A stretch of 64,000 nt of DNA, from assembly GCF_014692875.1 (NCBI RefSeq), contig NZ_CP061171.1, positions 1,054,001 through 1,118,000 of the forward strand. The letters run 5' to 3'. The position numbers and the translations under genes are program-made. This DNA comes from Pedobacter riviphilus (lineage in GTDB: Bacteria; Bacteroidota; Bacteroidia; Sphingobacteriales; Sphingobacteriaceae). The notes under the pieces were generated by a model. That model was not told the DNA's origin. It did no database searches and saw nothing but the letters and a program-made list of their open reading frames with translations. Shown here one piece after another: positions 33,005 through 44,151 of this stretch. Positions within the stretch are counted from its first letter, which is position 1. Each line of letters opens with the position of its first letter.

Positions 33005-35377
33005 ATGTTTAGACTTAACTTAAAAATTGCACTGCGTAACCTTTGGCGAAACAAGGTGAGCTCGTTTATTAACGTAATTGGGATGGCCATTGGTTTGGCT
33101 GCCTGTTTAATGTTGCTCTTATATGTTACCTACGAATGGAACTTTGATAAGCAGGCTAAAGAATCGGCTAACGTTTTTACCACGATGACCAATATTCCGG
33201 GTGATAACGGTAAGATTTCTGGGACATTTGAAGGCTCTACCACTGCTTTTGGCCCGGTAATTAAACAAAGCTTGCCCGAACTGAGGTACATGGCTAGGAT
33301 GGACTATGGGGGCAAGAATTTAATTGCTAACGGTCAAAATGCATTCAAGCGTCAATCTAAATTCGCAGAGCCGGATATCTTAAAAATGTACGATTATGAA
33401 TTTATTTATGGCAATGCCAGTACCGCTTTAAGTAATCCAAATTCTGTTATTTTAACGGAATCTACCGCTAAAGTATTGTTCGGCACAGCTGATGTATTGA
33501 ATAAAAGTGTACGTTTTAAAGATCGTTTAGATTTGAATATAACTGGCGTAATTAAAGATCAACCTGATAATAGCTCCAATAAATTTGATTATTTAATGCC
33601 TTGGTCCTTATACGAAACGATTGATCGGAGCGCCAAAGATTTAAACTGGAGCAATTATAGTTTTGTAACGCTGGTGATGTTAAAAAATGGCGCAAATTTA
33701 GATTTGGTTAATCAAAAAATCAATCAGATAGAGAAAAAGAATAATACAAATAATCAGCAATCGCAGGTATTGTTCCCATTGGCTAAGCTACATTTATATG
33801 GCAAGTTCGAAGATGGCAAAAGTATCGGTGGCGCAATAGAACAGATTTATTTGTTCGTTGGCTTAGCTTTTGGAATTCTCTTAATTGCCTGTATTAATTT
33901 TATGAACATGGCTACAGCCAAATCAGAAAAACGTGCAAAAGAAGTAGGCATAAAAAAAACCATTGGTGCCAATCGTAGTTCGCTGATTATACAGTTCTTA
34001 ACAGAATCGATGATGCTAACTTTTATTGCGGTGATCTTTTCGATTGCCATCCTCGAGATCTTTTTGCCCACCTTTAACAACCTGTTGAATATAAAATTGA
34101 ATATCTCTTATTTCAACAACATCAGTTGGATGGGTATTCTGGGGATTGTTTTAGCTACAGGCTTAATCGCAGGCAGCTATCCTGCATTTTACCTCTCGTC
34201 TTTTAACCCGATACAAACCTTAAAGCGAAAAATTAAATCTGGTGGTTTCTTTTCGGTTAGTTTAAGGCAAGTATTAGTTGTTGGACAATTCTGTTTTGCC
34301 ATTATCCTCATCATTTCCACTTTGGTTATCTATAAGCAAATCCAGTACATTAAAAACAGGCCAGTAGGTTTTGATGTGAACGCTTTAGTAGAAATGCCAC
34401 AGGATGGCGAACTGAAAACAAAATATGAACTGCTCCGCAGTGAACTGCTAAAATCTGGAGCGGTTACCTCAATGTTCCAATCGTCGGTGAGTTTATCACA
34501 TCATGGTCGAAATTTTGCAGGTATCGAATGGGAAGGGATGCTGAAAGCTACAAACAACCAATTGTTTAACCAGGTAATTACGACCTACGATTTTATTAAA
34601 ACCAATGGCATTAAATTGACCAGTGGAAGAGATTTTTCAGAAAATTTCGCATCAGATACCAGCGCTGTGATGGTGAGCACATCGGCTGTTAAGGTTTTTG
34701 GCTATAAAAATCCGGTAGGCAAAACAATTACCATTTTTGGGGATAAATTTAATATCATAGGCGTTTTCGATGACTATGTTTGGGATTCTCCTTACAAATC
34801 GAACAATCCAATGGTGGTATTCTTCGATAAGAACCAAACGGGAAATATCACCATGCGTTTGAATGAAAATAACAGCCTTCAAAGTAATATCGAAAATATC
34901 GGCAGGATCACAAAGGCTTTAAATCCAGCTTATCCATTGGAGATTAACTTTCTAAATAATGTTTACGCTGAAAAATATAATTCCGAAAAAACTTTAGGTA
35001 TCCTTTCAAATCTTTTTGGCGGACTTGCCATATTCGTTTCCTGTTTGGGGCTCTTTGGTCTGGTAGCTTATAGCGCCGAGCAGCGGACAAAAGAATTTGG
35101 TGTACGCAAGGTACTGGGCGCCTCTTTATTTAATTTAATGCAATTGCTGTCGTTCTCTTTTGTGAAAATGATTGTGGTTGCTATCGTAATCGCTATTCCT
35201 TTCAGTTATTATTTAATGAATAAATGGCTGATGAAGTTCGAATTCCATACCGAAATTTCATGGTGGATTATGCCGATAGCTGGATTAGGGACTTTGTTAA
35301 TGGCGTTGATTACCGTGAGTTTTCAGGCCTATAAAACAGCCAATGCTAACCCTGTTGATGCACTAAAATATGAGTAA
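33005..35377 (+). CDS. ABC transporter permease, MacB/FtsX type (permease 2 of 5)
   Basis: Protein of 790 residues, same layout as permease 1: MFRLNLKIALRNLWRNKVSS start, FtsX motifs (INFMNMATAKSEKRAKEVGI, GGLAIFVSCLGLFGLVAYSA, RTKEFGVRKVLGAS) and NPVDALKYE end. The 73-base spacer before it is a 'word' spacer (GGCGATAAGCG, AACGCCAAACGATAA). The C-terminal block says FGVRK where permeases 1 and 3 have ISIRK, so it is a separate subclade rather than a recent copy. Confidence 0.9.
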   Translation: MFRLNLKIALRNLWRNKVSSFINVIGMAIGLAACLMLLLYVTYEWNFDKQAKESANVFTTMTNIPGDNGKISGTFEGSTTAFGPVIKQSLPELRYMARMDYGGKNLIANGQNAFKRQSKFAEPDILKMYDYEFIYGNASTALSNPNSVILTESTAKVLFGTADVLNKSVRFKDRLDLNITGVIKDQPDNSSNKFDYLMPWSLYETIDRSAKDLNWSNYSFVTLVMLKNGANLDLVNQKINQIEKKNNTNNQQSQVLFPLAKLHLYGKFEDGKSIGGAIEQIYLFVGLAFGILLIACINFMNMATAKSEKRAKEVGIKKTIGANRSSLIIQFLTESMMLTFIAVIFSIAILEIFLPTFNNLLNIKLNISYFNNISWMGILGIVLATGLIAGSYPAFYLSSFNPIQTLKRKIKSGGFFSVSLRQVLVVGQFCFAIILIISTLVIYKQIQYIKNRPVGFDVNALVEMPQDGELKTKYELLRSELLKSGAVTSMFQSSVSLSHHGRNFAGIEWEGMLKATNNQLFNQVITTYDFIKTNGIKLTSGRDFSENFASDTSAVMVSTSAVKVFGYKNPVGKTITIFGDKFNIIGVFDDYVWDSPYKSNNPMVVFFDKNQTGNITMRLNENNSLQSNIENIGRITKALNPAYPLEINFLNNVYAEKYNSEKTLGILSNLFGGLAIFVSCLGLFGLVAYSAEQRTKEFGVRKVLGASLFNLMQLLSFSFVKMIVVAIVIAIPFSYYLMNKWLMKFEFHTEISWWIMPIAGLGTLLMALITVSFQAYKTANANPVDALKYE

Positions 35378-35460
35378 GACCTGCGTTGGGCATTTGGCGA
35401 TCAGCGTTTATTGTTCGTCAATCGCTAACCGCTTTACGCTAACCCTTAAACCTACACCCT

Positions 35461-37842
35461 ATGTTCAGATTAAACTTTAAAATAGCACTACGTAACCTTT
35501 GGAAAAATAAAGGCTTTACATTGATCAATGTAGGTGGCCTAGCTATCGGAATGGCCTGTTGTTTAATGTTACTTTTGTATGTTAACTACGAATGGAGTTT
35601 CGATAAGCAATATAAAAATGCCGATAAAGTATATTTAGCGGCTTTAAATTTAAAGTTCAACGGTAAACTGGCTACTACAATGGCCGTTCCGAATAAACTG
35701 GCTAAAGCTGGGGTTTCAGAATTGCCAGGCATTAAAAGTGCAGCCCGTATTTCGATGAACAATGGCCAGAAATTATATAGCCATAATCAGCATAATTTTA
35801 AGTTGGCTGGCATGAATGTAGATCCAGATTTTTTAAAGATTCTCGATCATAAATTCATCTACGGAGATCCAAATACAGCGCTAAATGAGCCAGATAATGT
35901 GCTCATTAGCCAATCTACATCAAAAAAGTTATTTGGTGATGAGAATCCTGTCGGGCAGCTCATTAAGTACGATAACCGGGTTAATTTAAAAGTAAGTGCG
36001 GTAATAGAAGATCTTCCTAAAAATCAGAGCATGCAGTATGATCTGTTACAGCCATGGGCTTTTTTAGAACAGGAAAATCCTTCGGAAAAAGAAAATGGAT
36101 GGGGAGCAATTACTTGTTTAACCTTATTTCAACTTAAAGATAATGCTTCTCTAGATGCCACAAATTCGGCTTTAAAACACTTTATAGTGAATAAAGAACC
36201 TGATTTAAAAGAAATGACCTACGAACCTTTTCTTTTCCCTTTAAGTAAACTTCATTTATATGACGATTTTGAAGGCGGAAAAGCGGTTGGAGGTAAAATT
36301 GATCAGTTGAGGCTGTTTGTTTTTCTGGCCATTTGCGTGCTGTTTATTGCCTGTATCAATTACATGAATCTTTCAACGGCTAAATCAGAGAAACGTGCCC
36401 GCGAGGTAGGGGTTAGAAAGGCTTTGGGTTCTACCAGAAATACAATAATGGGACAATTTATGATAGAATCGCTGCTGTTGTCGTTTTTAGCAATGTTAAT
36501 TGCCTTTACACTGCTCGAGGTCTCGTTACCTTATTTTAACAATCTGCTCAATATCTCGATCAAAATTGATTATAATGCTTATCAATTTTGGAGTGTATTA
36601 CTGGCTATGGTGCTGGTAACTGGTTTGCTTGCTGGCAGTTATCCTGCATTTTATCTTTCATCTTTTATTCCTGTAAAGGTATTAAAAGGGTTTAAGGGTT
36701 CAACTGGCTCCTTATCTATTCGCAAAACACTTGTAGTGGTGCAGTTTAGCCTTTCTATCTGCATGATTATTTCGGCAATTGTAATTTACAGTCAAATTCA
36801 ACACCTTAAAAATAAACCCTTAGGTTTTGATGAGACGGCATTGGCACAGATCGACCTGGAAGGGGAATGGACAAAACCCGAAAAACTCAAAACCTTTAAA
36901 AACGAAATGGAAAGGGAAGGAGCCATTGTTGCTGCAACGGAATATGCCAACTCTTTTACCAGTAGCGGTTCAATTACCAGTGACATTCAATGGCCAGACA
37001 AGCCTAAAAATGATGTCTCGATTATTAATTATAGAAGTACAGGTTTCGATTTTGCCAAAACAACTGGTGTAAAGATTCTTGCAGGGAGGGATTTTGATCC
37101 TAAATTTCCAGCTGATACCGCTACATCTCTGCTCCTCAATCAAAGTGCTGTTAAAATAATGGGCTTAAAAAATCCTGTGGGTACCGTTATCCATTGGGGC
37201 GATAACCCGCCGCTTAAAGTGGTAGGCGTTGTGCAAGATTATTCTAATGAATCACTTGCTTCTAAAATACAGCCTACAGTTTATTATTACAATGTTAAAA
37301 CGAGTCGGGTTTTGCTGCTTAAACTCAATCCTAAACAATCGCTTTCTAATTCAATCGAAGCGATAAAATCGGTAAGTCAACGTTTAAACCCTGCTTATCC
37401 AATTGAAGTGAAACTGGTTAGTCAGGGCATGGCCGAAAAACTCCGGAGCGAAAGGTTGCTTAGCGTACTTTCCAATATTTTTGGAGGATTTGCCATTTTT
37501 ATTTCCTGCTTAGGTTTATTGGGTTTAGCGCTATATACCGCTGAACAGCGCAGTAAAGAAATCAGTATCCGTAAAGTATTGGGTGCTAACCTTTCTGATA
37601 TCTTGGTCCTTTTGAACAAAGATTTTATGAAACTGGTAATCATATCCAATGTAATCGCTATTCCGGTAGCCTATATTCTTGTTGCCAAATGGCTGGAAAA
37701 ATATGATTATAAGATTACGATTAATCCGTGGCCTTTTTTGCTTGCCCTTTTAACCTCGGTAATTATTGCCATTTTAACGGTAAGCCTGCAAACCTTTAAA
37801 GTGGCCAAAGCAAACGCAGTTGATGCACTTAAATATGAATAA
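35461..37842 (+). CDS. ABC transporter permease, MacB/FtsX type (permease 3 of 5)
   Basis: Protein of 793 residues. Most similar by eye to permease 1: RLFVFLAICVLFIACINYMN, KRAREVGVRKALGSTR, EQRSKEISIRKVLGAN, ending NAVDALKYE. Start MFRLNFKIALRNLWKNKGFT follows an 83-base spacer that opens with GACCTGC directly after the previous stop. Confidence 0.9.
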   Translation: MFRLNFKIALRNLWKNKGFTLINVGGLAIGMACCLMLLLYVNYEWSFDKQYKNADKVYLAALNLKFNGKLATTMAVPNKLAKAGVSELPGIKSAARISMNNGQKLYSHNQHNFKLAGMNVDPDFLKILDHKFIYGDPNTALNEPDNVLISQSTSKKLFGDENPVGQLIKYDNRVNLKVSAVIEDLPKNQSMQYDLLQPWAFLEQENPSEKENGWGAITCLTLFQLKDNASLDATNSALKHFIVNKEPDLKEMTYEPFLFPLSKLHLYDDFEGGKAVGGKIDQLRLFVFLAICVLFIACINYMNLSTAKSEKRAREVGVRKALGSTRNTIMGQFMIESLLLSFLAMLIAFTLLEVSLPYFNNLLNISIKIDYNAYQFWSVLLAMVLVTGLLAGSYPAFYLSSFIPVKVLKGFKGSTGSLSIRKTLVVVQFSLSICMIISAIVIYSQIQHLKNKPLGFDETALAQIDLEGEWTKPEKLKTFKNEMEREGAIVAATEYANSFTSSGSITSDIQWPDKPKNDVSIINYRSTGFDFAKTTGVKILAGRDFDPKFPADTATSLLLNQSAVKIMGLKNPVGTVIHWGDNPPLKVVGVVQDYSNESLASKIQPTVYYYNVKTSRVLLLKLNPKQSLSNSIEAIKSVSQRLNPAYPIEVKLVSQGMAEKLRSERLLSVLSNIFGGFAIFISCLGLLGLALYTAEQRSKEISIRKVLGANLSDILVLLNKDFMKLVIISNVIAIPVAYILVAKWLEKYDYKITINPWPFLLALLTSVIIAILTVSLQTFKVAKANAVDALKYE

Positions 37843-37916
37843 GACCTGCATGAGGTGTTTGGTGCTAAGCATTTAAACGCTACACGCCAAACACTTTACG
37901 CCAAACCATACGCCTT

Positions 37917-40292
37917 ATGTTCAGATTAAACTTAAAAATTGCACTACGCAACCTTTGGAGAAACAAGGTAATTACATCCATAAATATTGGTGGCTTAGCT
38001 ATTGCTTTAGCTGCATTTATTTTGGTTACGATGTATTTTACCTACGAAATAGGTTTTGATAAGGAAAATCCTAACTACAATGAAATTTACGTAATAGGAA
38101 GACAGTTGCCTGATTTTAAGACCAATAATACTCCGCCACCATTGGGTAAAGCTATCAAGGCAGAAATACCAGAAGTAGTAGCAGTGGGTATCATGAAAAT
38201 GAGCTACTTTGAGTTTCCTGTTACCAGTAATAACGGCGTTGTTTTTTTAAGTAAATGCCTCTATCTTGATTATGCTGCGGCAAAAATGTTCAATATTAAG
38301 CCCACTAGCGGTTTAACTAAGCCAGAAAGTACAACCGAAAATCTGTTTTACCTCAGTAACGAAAATTATAAAACGCTTTTTCCTCACAATAAAAACGGCC
38401 AGCCTGAAATGATTTGGCTCGGGAGTAAATCTGCTAATATGACAGGTAAGTTGAGCGGAAGTATTTTTGCCGATCCCCACTCTAATATTACTTTCGATGC
38501 CATTTCATTGATGAAAGAAGTTGGGATAGGCGAAAACTATGGATACAACAACTACAGCACCTATATCCAGGTAAAACCAGGAACAGATATTAAGATACTT
38601 GAAGCTAAAATTAATACCCTTTATAAAAAGGAAATGCTTAAAGCCGGAGAAGACCCCAATAATGAGACTTTTAAAGCAACAAAAGCATTTCTTGATCCTT
38701 TAAAAAACCAACATCTTAAACCAAAGGCTGGTACCGATGCCAATTATAAAGTACTCATAGCTTTGTCTGTTTTGGGGATTTTGATCTTGGTAATCGCTTG
38801 TATCAACTTTACCAATCTAAGTATAGCACAGGCTACCAAACGGGCAAAAGAAGTAGGCGTTAAAAAAGTAATGGGTGCTTACCGCTTTCAGCTTGCCTTT
38901 CAATTTTTAACCGAAATTTTAATCCAGTGTTTAGCAGCGACGATATTAGGACTGATTATGGCCGAAATCATCTTGCCAAAATTTAATAACCTGTTCGTGG
39001 TCAATTTATCCATTTGGGTAGCCAATAGTGCCTTATTCTGGCAGTTGCCACTTATATTAATTTTTATTACCCTAATTGCCGGCATTTATCCCGCCATGGT
39101 ATTATCTGGATTTAAGCCTGCCCTTGTTTTAAAAGGTAATTTTCAAACCAGCAAACAGAGCTATTGGTTGCGCAATAGCTTATTAGTGGTTCAGTTTAGC
39201 GTAGCGGTAGTTTTTATTATAGGTCTGCTCATCATCAATTCTCAACTAAAATACATGCGTACCCAGGATATTGGTTTCAAACCTGAGCAGGTGGTATACA
39301 TTAAAAATCTGGCCTATTTTGTTGCGCCAAGTAAATTTGACCCGATACGGAATAGAATTTCTAAAATCCCAGGTGTAAAGTCGGTTACAGTAGCCAATGC
39401 CTTGCCAGATGGTTCTGACAGTGGAAAAAATAAATATACTGTTGATGGAAAAGAACAAAGTTTAAGTTTTACAGATGTAGATTTTGATTATTTCGAAACG
39501 TTAGATATTAAAATTAAAGAAGGCAGAACATTTTCCAGAGAATTTAAAACCGATACGGCAAATTCTGCTATACTTAATGAAGCTGCAGTAGCAAAGTATG
39601 GATTAACCAGCCCTATAGGCAAAACAATAAAAGGCTGCCAGAATAAAGAATATAAGATTGTAGGCGTGATAAAAGATTTTAAAGCGCTTGGATTTGAGAA
39701 AGCAGTAGAGCCTGCCATTTACACGATAAATGATCCCTGCGGAAATCCTAAAACAGAAATTATGCTAAAAATAGAAGAAAGCAAGATGTCTGAAGTGCTG
39801 AGTACCTTAAAATCGCAGTGGCCAGAAATTAACAAGTTGGATGGAGATAATTTCCGTTACCAATTTCTGGATGAAATGTATGGTAAACTCTTTAAAAAAC
39901 AAGAGCAACTGCAATCTGTATTTTTTGCGGCGGCTATACTCACCATTTTTATTGCCATACTAGGCCTGTTTGCCTTTGCAAAATACATTACTACCGGCAG
40001 GATTAAAGAAATTGCAGTAAGGAAAATTCTTGGTGCAAGTCATTTACAGATTTTCAAACTCATTAATAGTTCATTTTTTGTTATGGTGCTTATTGCCAAT
40101 ATTATTTCCTGGCCATTGGCTTACATTTTAACCAAAAAATGGCTCGAAACCTTTGCATACCGGATTGATCTGCCACTTTTTCCCTTTTTAATCAGTGCCG
40201 GCTTAACCATTTTGTTAACCATTATAACCGTAAGTATCCAGGCAAACAGTGCCGTAAAGGCAAACCCTGTTGATGCACTTAAATATGAATAA
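37917..40292 (+). CDS. ABC transporter permease, MacB/FtsX type (permease 4 of 5)
   Basis: Protein of 791 residues. Same ends (MFRLNLKIALRNLWRNKVIT, NPVDALKYE) but a more divergent core: FTNLSIAQATKRAKEVGVKK, VMGAYRFQLAFQFLTE, TTGRIKEIAVRKILGASHLQ. The Ile-rich segment between the FtsX blocks is retained. Preceded by a 74-base spacer beginning GACCTGC. Groups with permease 5 (both have VMGAY and RKILGAS). Confidence 0.9.
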   Translation: MFRLNLKIALRNLWRNKVITSINIGGLAIALAAFILVTMYFTYEIGFDKENPNYNEIYVIGRQLPDFKTNNTPPPLGKAIKAEIPEVVAVGIMKMSYFEFPVTSNNGVVFLSKCLYLDYAAAKMFNIKPTSGLTKPESTTENLFYLSNENYKTLFPHNKNGQPEMIWLGSKSANMTGKLSGSIFADPHSNITFDAISLMKEVGIGENYGYNNYSTYIQVKPGTDIKILEAKINTLYKKEMLKAGEDPNNETFKATKAFLDPLKNQHLKPKAGTDANYKVLIALSVLGILILVIACINFTNLSIAQATKRAKEVGVKKVMGAYRFQLAFQFLTEILIQCLAATILGLIMAEIILPKFNNLFVVNLSIWVANSALFWQLPLILIFITLIAGIYPAMVLSGFKPALVLKGNFQTSKQSYWLRNSLLVVQFSVAVVFIIGLLIINSQLKYMRTQDIGFKPEQVVYIKNLAYFVAPSKFDPIRNRISKIPGVKSVTVANALPDGSDSGKNKYTVDGKEQSLSFTDVDFDYFETLDIKIKEGRTFSREFKTDTANSAILNEAAVAKYGLTSPIGKTIKGCQNKEYKIVGVIKDFKALGFEKAVEPAIYTINDPCGNPKTEIMLKIEESKMSEVLSTLKSQWPEINKLDGDNFRYQFLDEMYGKLFKKQEQLQSVFFAAAILTIFIAILGLFAFAKYITTGRIKEIAVRKILGASHLQIFKLINSSFFVMVLIANIISWPLAYILTKKWLETFAYRIDLPLFPFLISAGLTILLTIITVSIQANSAVKANPVDALKYE

Positions 40293-40369
40293 TGGTGTAA
40301 GCTTTAAGGTAAAAGGCGTAAGGTAAAAGCGCCCAGACCTTAATCCCTACACTATAACCACTATACTGT

Positions 40370-42792
40370 ATGTTTAAACTGAACTTAAAATCGCACTACG
40401 AAGCCTATTTAAAAACAAGGTTTATGCAGCCATTAATATTGGCGGTTTGGCCATTGGCTTAACAGCTTTTGTACTGATGCTCTTATACATTAACCACGAA
40501 GAAAGCTACGATACCTGGTCGTCTGAGCTCAAATCTGTTTATCAAATTAGAGAACGTCATAGTTTTTTTACCCCTGATAATAAAGAACATCTACAGGAAT
40601 CTAATGATAGCAGGGTAGCCAATTTGATCCGTGAAAAAGTTCCACAGGCGATTGCAGTTACAAAAGTAGATCCTGATTGGGATTTCAGAACCGGAAATTC
40701 TGTTAAAGTCGGCAATGCCGATCCTATTATAGTTAACAGGATGAAAGATTCCGATAGCAGTTTCTTCCATGTTTTTAAGTATAAGTTTTTACAGGGCAGC
40801 GAAAATAATGCGTTAAAGGCACCAAAATCGGTTGTGCTGAAGCAGAGCCTGGCCAAAAAAATATTTGGCGAAGGGAATGTTCTGGGTAAAGTTATCAAGG
40901 TAGTTGCCTGGCAAGGAGATGAAGGTACAGATTTAACCGTAACCGGAGTGGTAGAAGACCCTCAAACGCCCGAAACAGCAGGCTTTACCGCTATTATGCG
41001 CACAGGGAACAAGGATAAAGACCCCGTTAATCCAACAAATAGCAATTATTGCCAGGTTTATGCGAGGGTAAATGAAGGAGTCAATCCTGAACTTTTAAAC
41101 CAGACCCTTAAAAAGGTTTATGTTGATTATAAAAAGTCAACAGCGCCACTTAAAAAAATTGAATACAAAAGTTATTTCGCCGATGGTAAATACCTTCAGT
41201 TAAAAGCAATTCCATTAACTGAAGTTCATGGTAACCGCCCGTTTGAGATAAGCTGGCTTGAAAAATTAAAGCCTGTAATCGCTATCTGTGTATTTCTCCT
41301 GTTGGTGTCGATTATAAACTTTGTTAATCTGGCAACCGCCCAGTCTGTGCAACGTGCTAAAGAGGTTGGGGTTAAAAAAGTAATGGGTGCTTATAAACAG
41401 CAACTGATCGGTCAGTTTTTACTGGAGTGCGCATTACAGAGTATAGTTGCCCTGTTCCTGTCGGTGATATTGATTGAGGTATTATTGCCCTCGTTCAACA
41501 CTCAGTTTCATGTTGAGCTTAGTTTTTGGCATAACCCAAATCTTTTCAATATGCTTTTACAGCTATTCGGTCTTTTTACGCTGGTCACTTTATTGGCCGG
41601 TTTTTATCCTGCCTGGATCTTATCCAATTACAATCCTGCAGCAGTATTAAAAGGCAATTACAGCGGCAGTTTAAAGGGCATAATTTTACGAAATTTGCTC
41701 GTGGTTTTTCAGTTTATCATTTCGGTAACCTTTATTATTGCCATAATTGTGATGCAGCTACAGACAAATTATCTCAATAATAAGGATTTAGGATTCGAAC
41801 GGAGCAACCTCATCAACATCAGAGCAGGTTATGATCAAAATCTTGTCGATAAGATAAAACGTATTCCCGGGGTGCAGTATGTGGCTACCACAACCCAGAT
41901 AATGGGAAATGCCTTTAATGTTCCGGAGCAAATAGAATATAATGGCAATAAAATTTCATTCAATACGGTAACAATAAGCATGGATGCACTTTCCGCACTG
42001 GGCGTAAAGCTTTTAAAAGGACGTATTTTTTCAAAAGAATATAAGCAGGATACCATTAATACCGTTGTCCTTAACGAAGCTGCGGCAAAGCTGATCGATA
42101 AAAATCCGATTGGTAAAAGTTATAAAATCGCTGACGAGGATAAAATGCTTAATTTTCAGATTATTGGAGTAATTAAAGACTATCATAACGAAGGTTTTGA
42201 TAAGGAGGTCCTGCCAACACTTTATAAAGTAACCACTTTAGGTGGCACATCCTCTACCAATAACCTGATTGTAAGGTTGAACAGCGATAAGAATGCTGCC
42301 ATTATCGAAAAAATAAAGGCCGAATGGAAACATATCTATCCCGATTTCCTGATGGAGTACACCACTTTGGATAGTGCTTTTGATAAAGTGCTCGAAAATA
42401 ATAAACGTTTTATGAGTATGATAGTGCTGTTCAGTATTGTTTCTGTTTCACTTTCACTGCTCGGTCTGTTTGCCCTATCTACTTTTGTAGCAAAACGCCG
42501 TACAAAAGAAATTGCCACTAGAAAAATTTTGGGAGCATCCAACATACAGATTGTTGGTCTTTTAAATAAAACGTTCCTGGTTCTGGTAATCATTGCCAAT
42601 CTCATCAGTTGGCCAGTCGCTTATATTGTGGTGAAAAAATGGCTCAATGGTTTTGCATACCGTATAGATTTGCCATTATACCCATTCTTTCTGGCTACTG
42701 TGGTTTCAATCATCATTGCTGTTTTAACGGTAAGTATCCAGGCCAGAAGGGCCGCTTTAGCAAACCCGGTAAAAGCACTTAAATACGAATAA
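40370..42792 (+). pseudogene. ABC transporter permease, MacB/FtsX type (permease 5 of 5), with a one-base frameshift at the N-terminus
   Basis: ATG at 40370 opens MFKLNLK, then the frame is lost in the A-run 40387-40390 (TTAAAATCGC instead of the TTAAAAATCGC seen in the sister genes). In the next frame the protein continues IALRSLFKNKVYAAINIGGL to the stop at 42792 (about 807 residues if repaired; NPVKALKYE end). An in-frame ATG at 40447 would give 781 residues lacking the cytoplasmic start and half of the first membrane helix. Motifs otherwise intact: NFVNLATAQSVQRAKEVGVK, RRTKEIATRKILGASNIQ. The lost A in a homopolymer could be a sequencing artefact. Confidence 0.85.
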
Positions 42793-42871
42793 CGACCTGC
42801 GGATAGCATTTGGTATTCAGCGTAGATTTTTTTGCTGACTGCCAACCGCTTTCCGCTAAACTTTAAAAAAT

Positions 42872-43552
42872 ATGATACAACTTACCAATATCGAAAAGTA
42901 TTACGCCAGTAAAGGTGTTAAAAATTATGTGTTACGTTTGGTAACCACTACGATTAATCAGGGCGAGTTCGTTTCCATTATGGGCCCATCGGGCGCCGGG
43001 AAATCGACCTTGCTAAACATTATAGGCATGTTAGAAGAACCCACTTACGGTACTTATAACTTCCTGGGCGAAGATGTAACCAGTTTAAACGAACGCAAAC
43101 GCATTGAGCTTTACCGCAACCATATCGGTTTTGTTTTTCAGGCTTACCACTTAATTGATGAAATGACCGTTTATGAAAATATTGAAGCCCCATTGCTGTA
43201 CAAAAAAGTGGGTAGCGCCGAGCGGGCAAGTAGAATTGCCGATCTATTAGACCGCTTTAATATTGTGGCTAAAAAAGATTTATTCCCTAACCAACTTTCA
43301 GGCGGGCAGCAGCAACTGGTTGGTATAGCAAGGGCATTGGCTGCACAACCATCTATAATTCTGGCCGATGAGCCAACGGGTAATCTGCAATCGGCACAGG
43401 CAGAAGAAATTATGGCGCTGTTTAAAAAGCTAAATCAGGAAGATGGTATTACCATTATACAGGTTACGCACTCCGAAAAAAATGCGCAATACGGAAATAG
43501 GATTTTGCACATTGCCGATGGTGTAGTAAAGGAGGATGTGATGGTAGGTTAA
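42872..43552 (+). CDS. ABC transporter ATP-binding protein (MacB/LolD type), second copy
   Basis: Protein of 226 residues: Walker [11 protein letters not shown]-loop [10 protein letters not shown], signature [15 protein letters not shown], Walker [14 protein letters not shown] (Gln where Asp is usual in NLDS) and H-loop VTHSEK. It closes the operon. With the first ATPase this gives two different motors for five permeases, so permeases 4-5 may pair with this one. A terminator follows. Confidence 0.92.
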   Translation: MIQLTNIEKYYASKGVKNYVLRLVTTTINQGEFVSIMGPSGAGKSTLLNIIGMLEEPTYGTYNFLGEDVTSLNERKRIELYRNHIGFVFQAYHLIDEMTVYENIEAPLLYKKVGSAERASRIADLLDRFNIVAKKDLFPNQLSGGQQQLVGIARALAAQPSIILADEPTGNLQSAQAEEIMALFKKLNQEDGITIIQVTHSEKNAQYGNRILHIADGVVKEDVMVG

Positions 43553-43587
43553 ACCGAATTTTATTAAGTTGAGCTTTTGCTTGGAGA

Positions 43588-43624
43588 GATAAACACAGCC
43601 TTTAATATTTCAGCTGTGTTTATC
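43588..43624. terminator. Terminator after the ABC permease operon
   Basis: Twelve-base-pair stem GATAAACACAGC / GCTGTGTTTATC with a 13-base loop, between the operon end and the convergent mutarotase gene. Both outer flanks are A/T-rich. Confidence 0.75.
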
Positions 43625-43678
43625 TAAATAACTCATTATTTTAGTTGATGAAATGCTCACTGTTCGTATGTCGTATTA

Positions 43679-44128
43679 CTAATCTTCGTGAAAAACTTCT
43701 TCCATATTGCTCCAGGTTTCGCCTTTAGCAGCGGCATCGGGCAGTGGGATCTGAGTCGGTGCGGTTTCTTTCCACCAATGTTGCGTAGTGGCATCAGCAG
43801 CCATCTTTTTCATATCAGCAGCAAAATCGTTTCCGGTATACTCGAAATAGCTAAAAAGATACTGTTTGCCCTCAATTTCTTTTAAATAAATGGAATAATT
43901 ATGGATGTTGCATTCTGTTATTTTTTTTAATACCCCTGGCCACACTGCAGCATGTAACTTTTTGTAATAAGCCATCTTTTCGGGCCTCAAACCTGTAATA
44001 CTGCCATAACGTAACACTTTGTTTACTGCATTTGATGATTTGGCTTCTGTTTTTGCAGGTGGGTTGCAGGCGGAGACCATTAGCACGAAAGCTAAGGCCA
44101 AAAAATACATTGTTTTTAAATTTTTCAT
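43679..44128 (-). CDS. L-rhamnose/L-fucose mutarotase family lipoprotein
   Basis: Protein of 149 residues with a lipoprotein signal (MKNLKTMYFLALAFVLMVSAC; lipobox VSAC, Cys21), then a dimeric ferredoxin-like RhaM/FucU-type domain: RPEKMAYYKKLHAAVWPGVL, IHNYSIYLKE, FSYFEYTG and a C-terminal WSNMEEVFHED. The family interconverts alpha and beta anomers of 6-deoxyhexoses. A secreted lipoprotein form would act in the periplasm on sugar freed by the fucosidase encoded just upstream. Last gene of the fucose operon (gap 23 bases). Confidence 0.85.
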   Translation of the reverse strand: MKNLKTMYFLALAFVLMVSACNPPAKTEAKSSNAVNKVLRYGSITGLRPEKMAYYKKLHAAVWPGVLKKITECNIHNYSIYLKEIEGKQYLFSYFEYTGNDFAADMKKMAADATTQHWWKETAPTQIPLPDAAAKGETWSNMEEVFHED

Positions 44129-44151
44129 AAATACCTTTTTTAGGGATCTGT

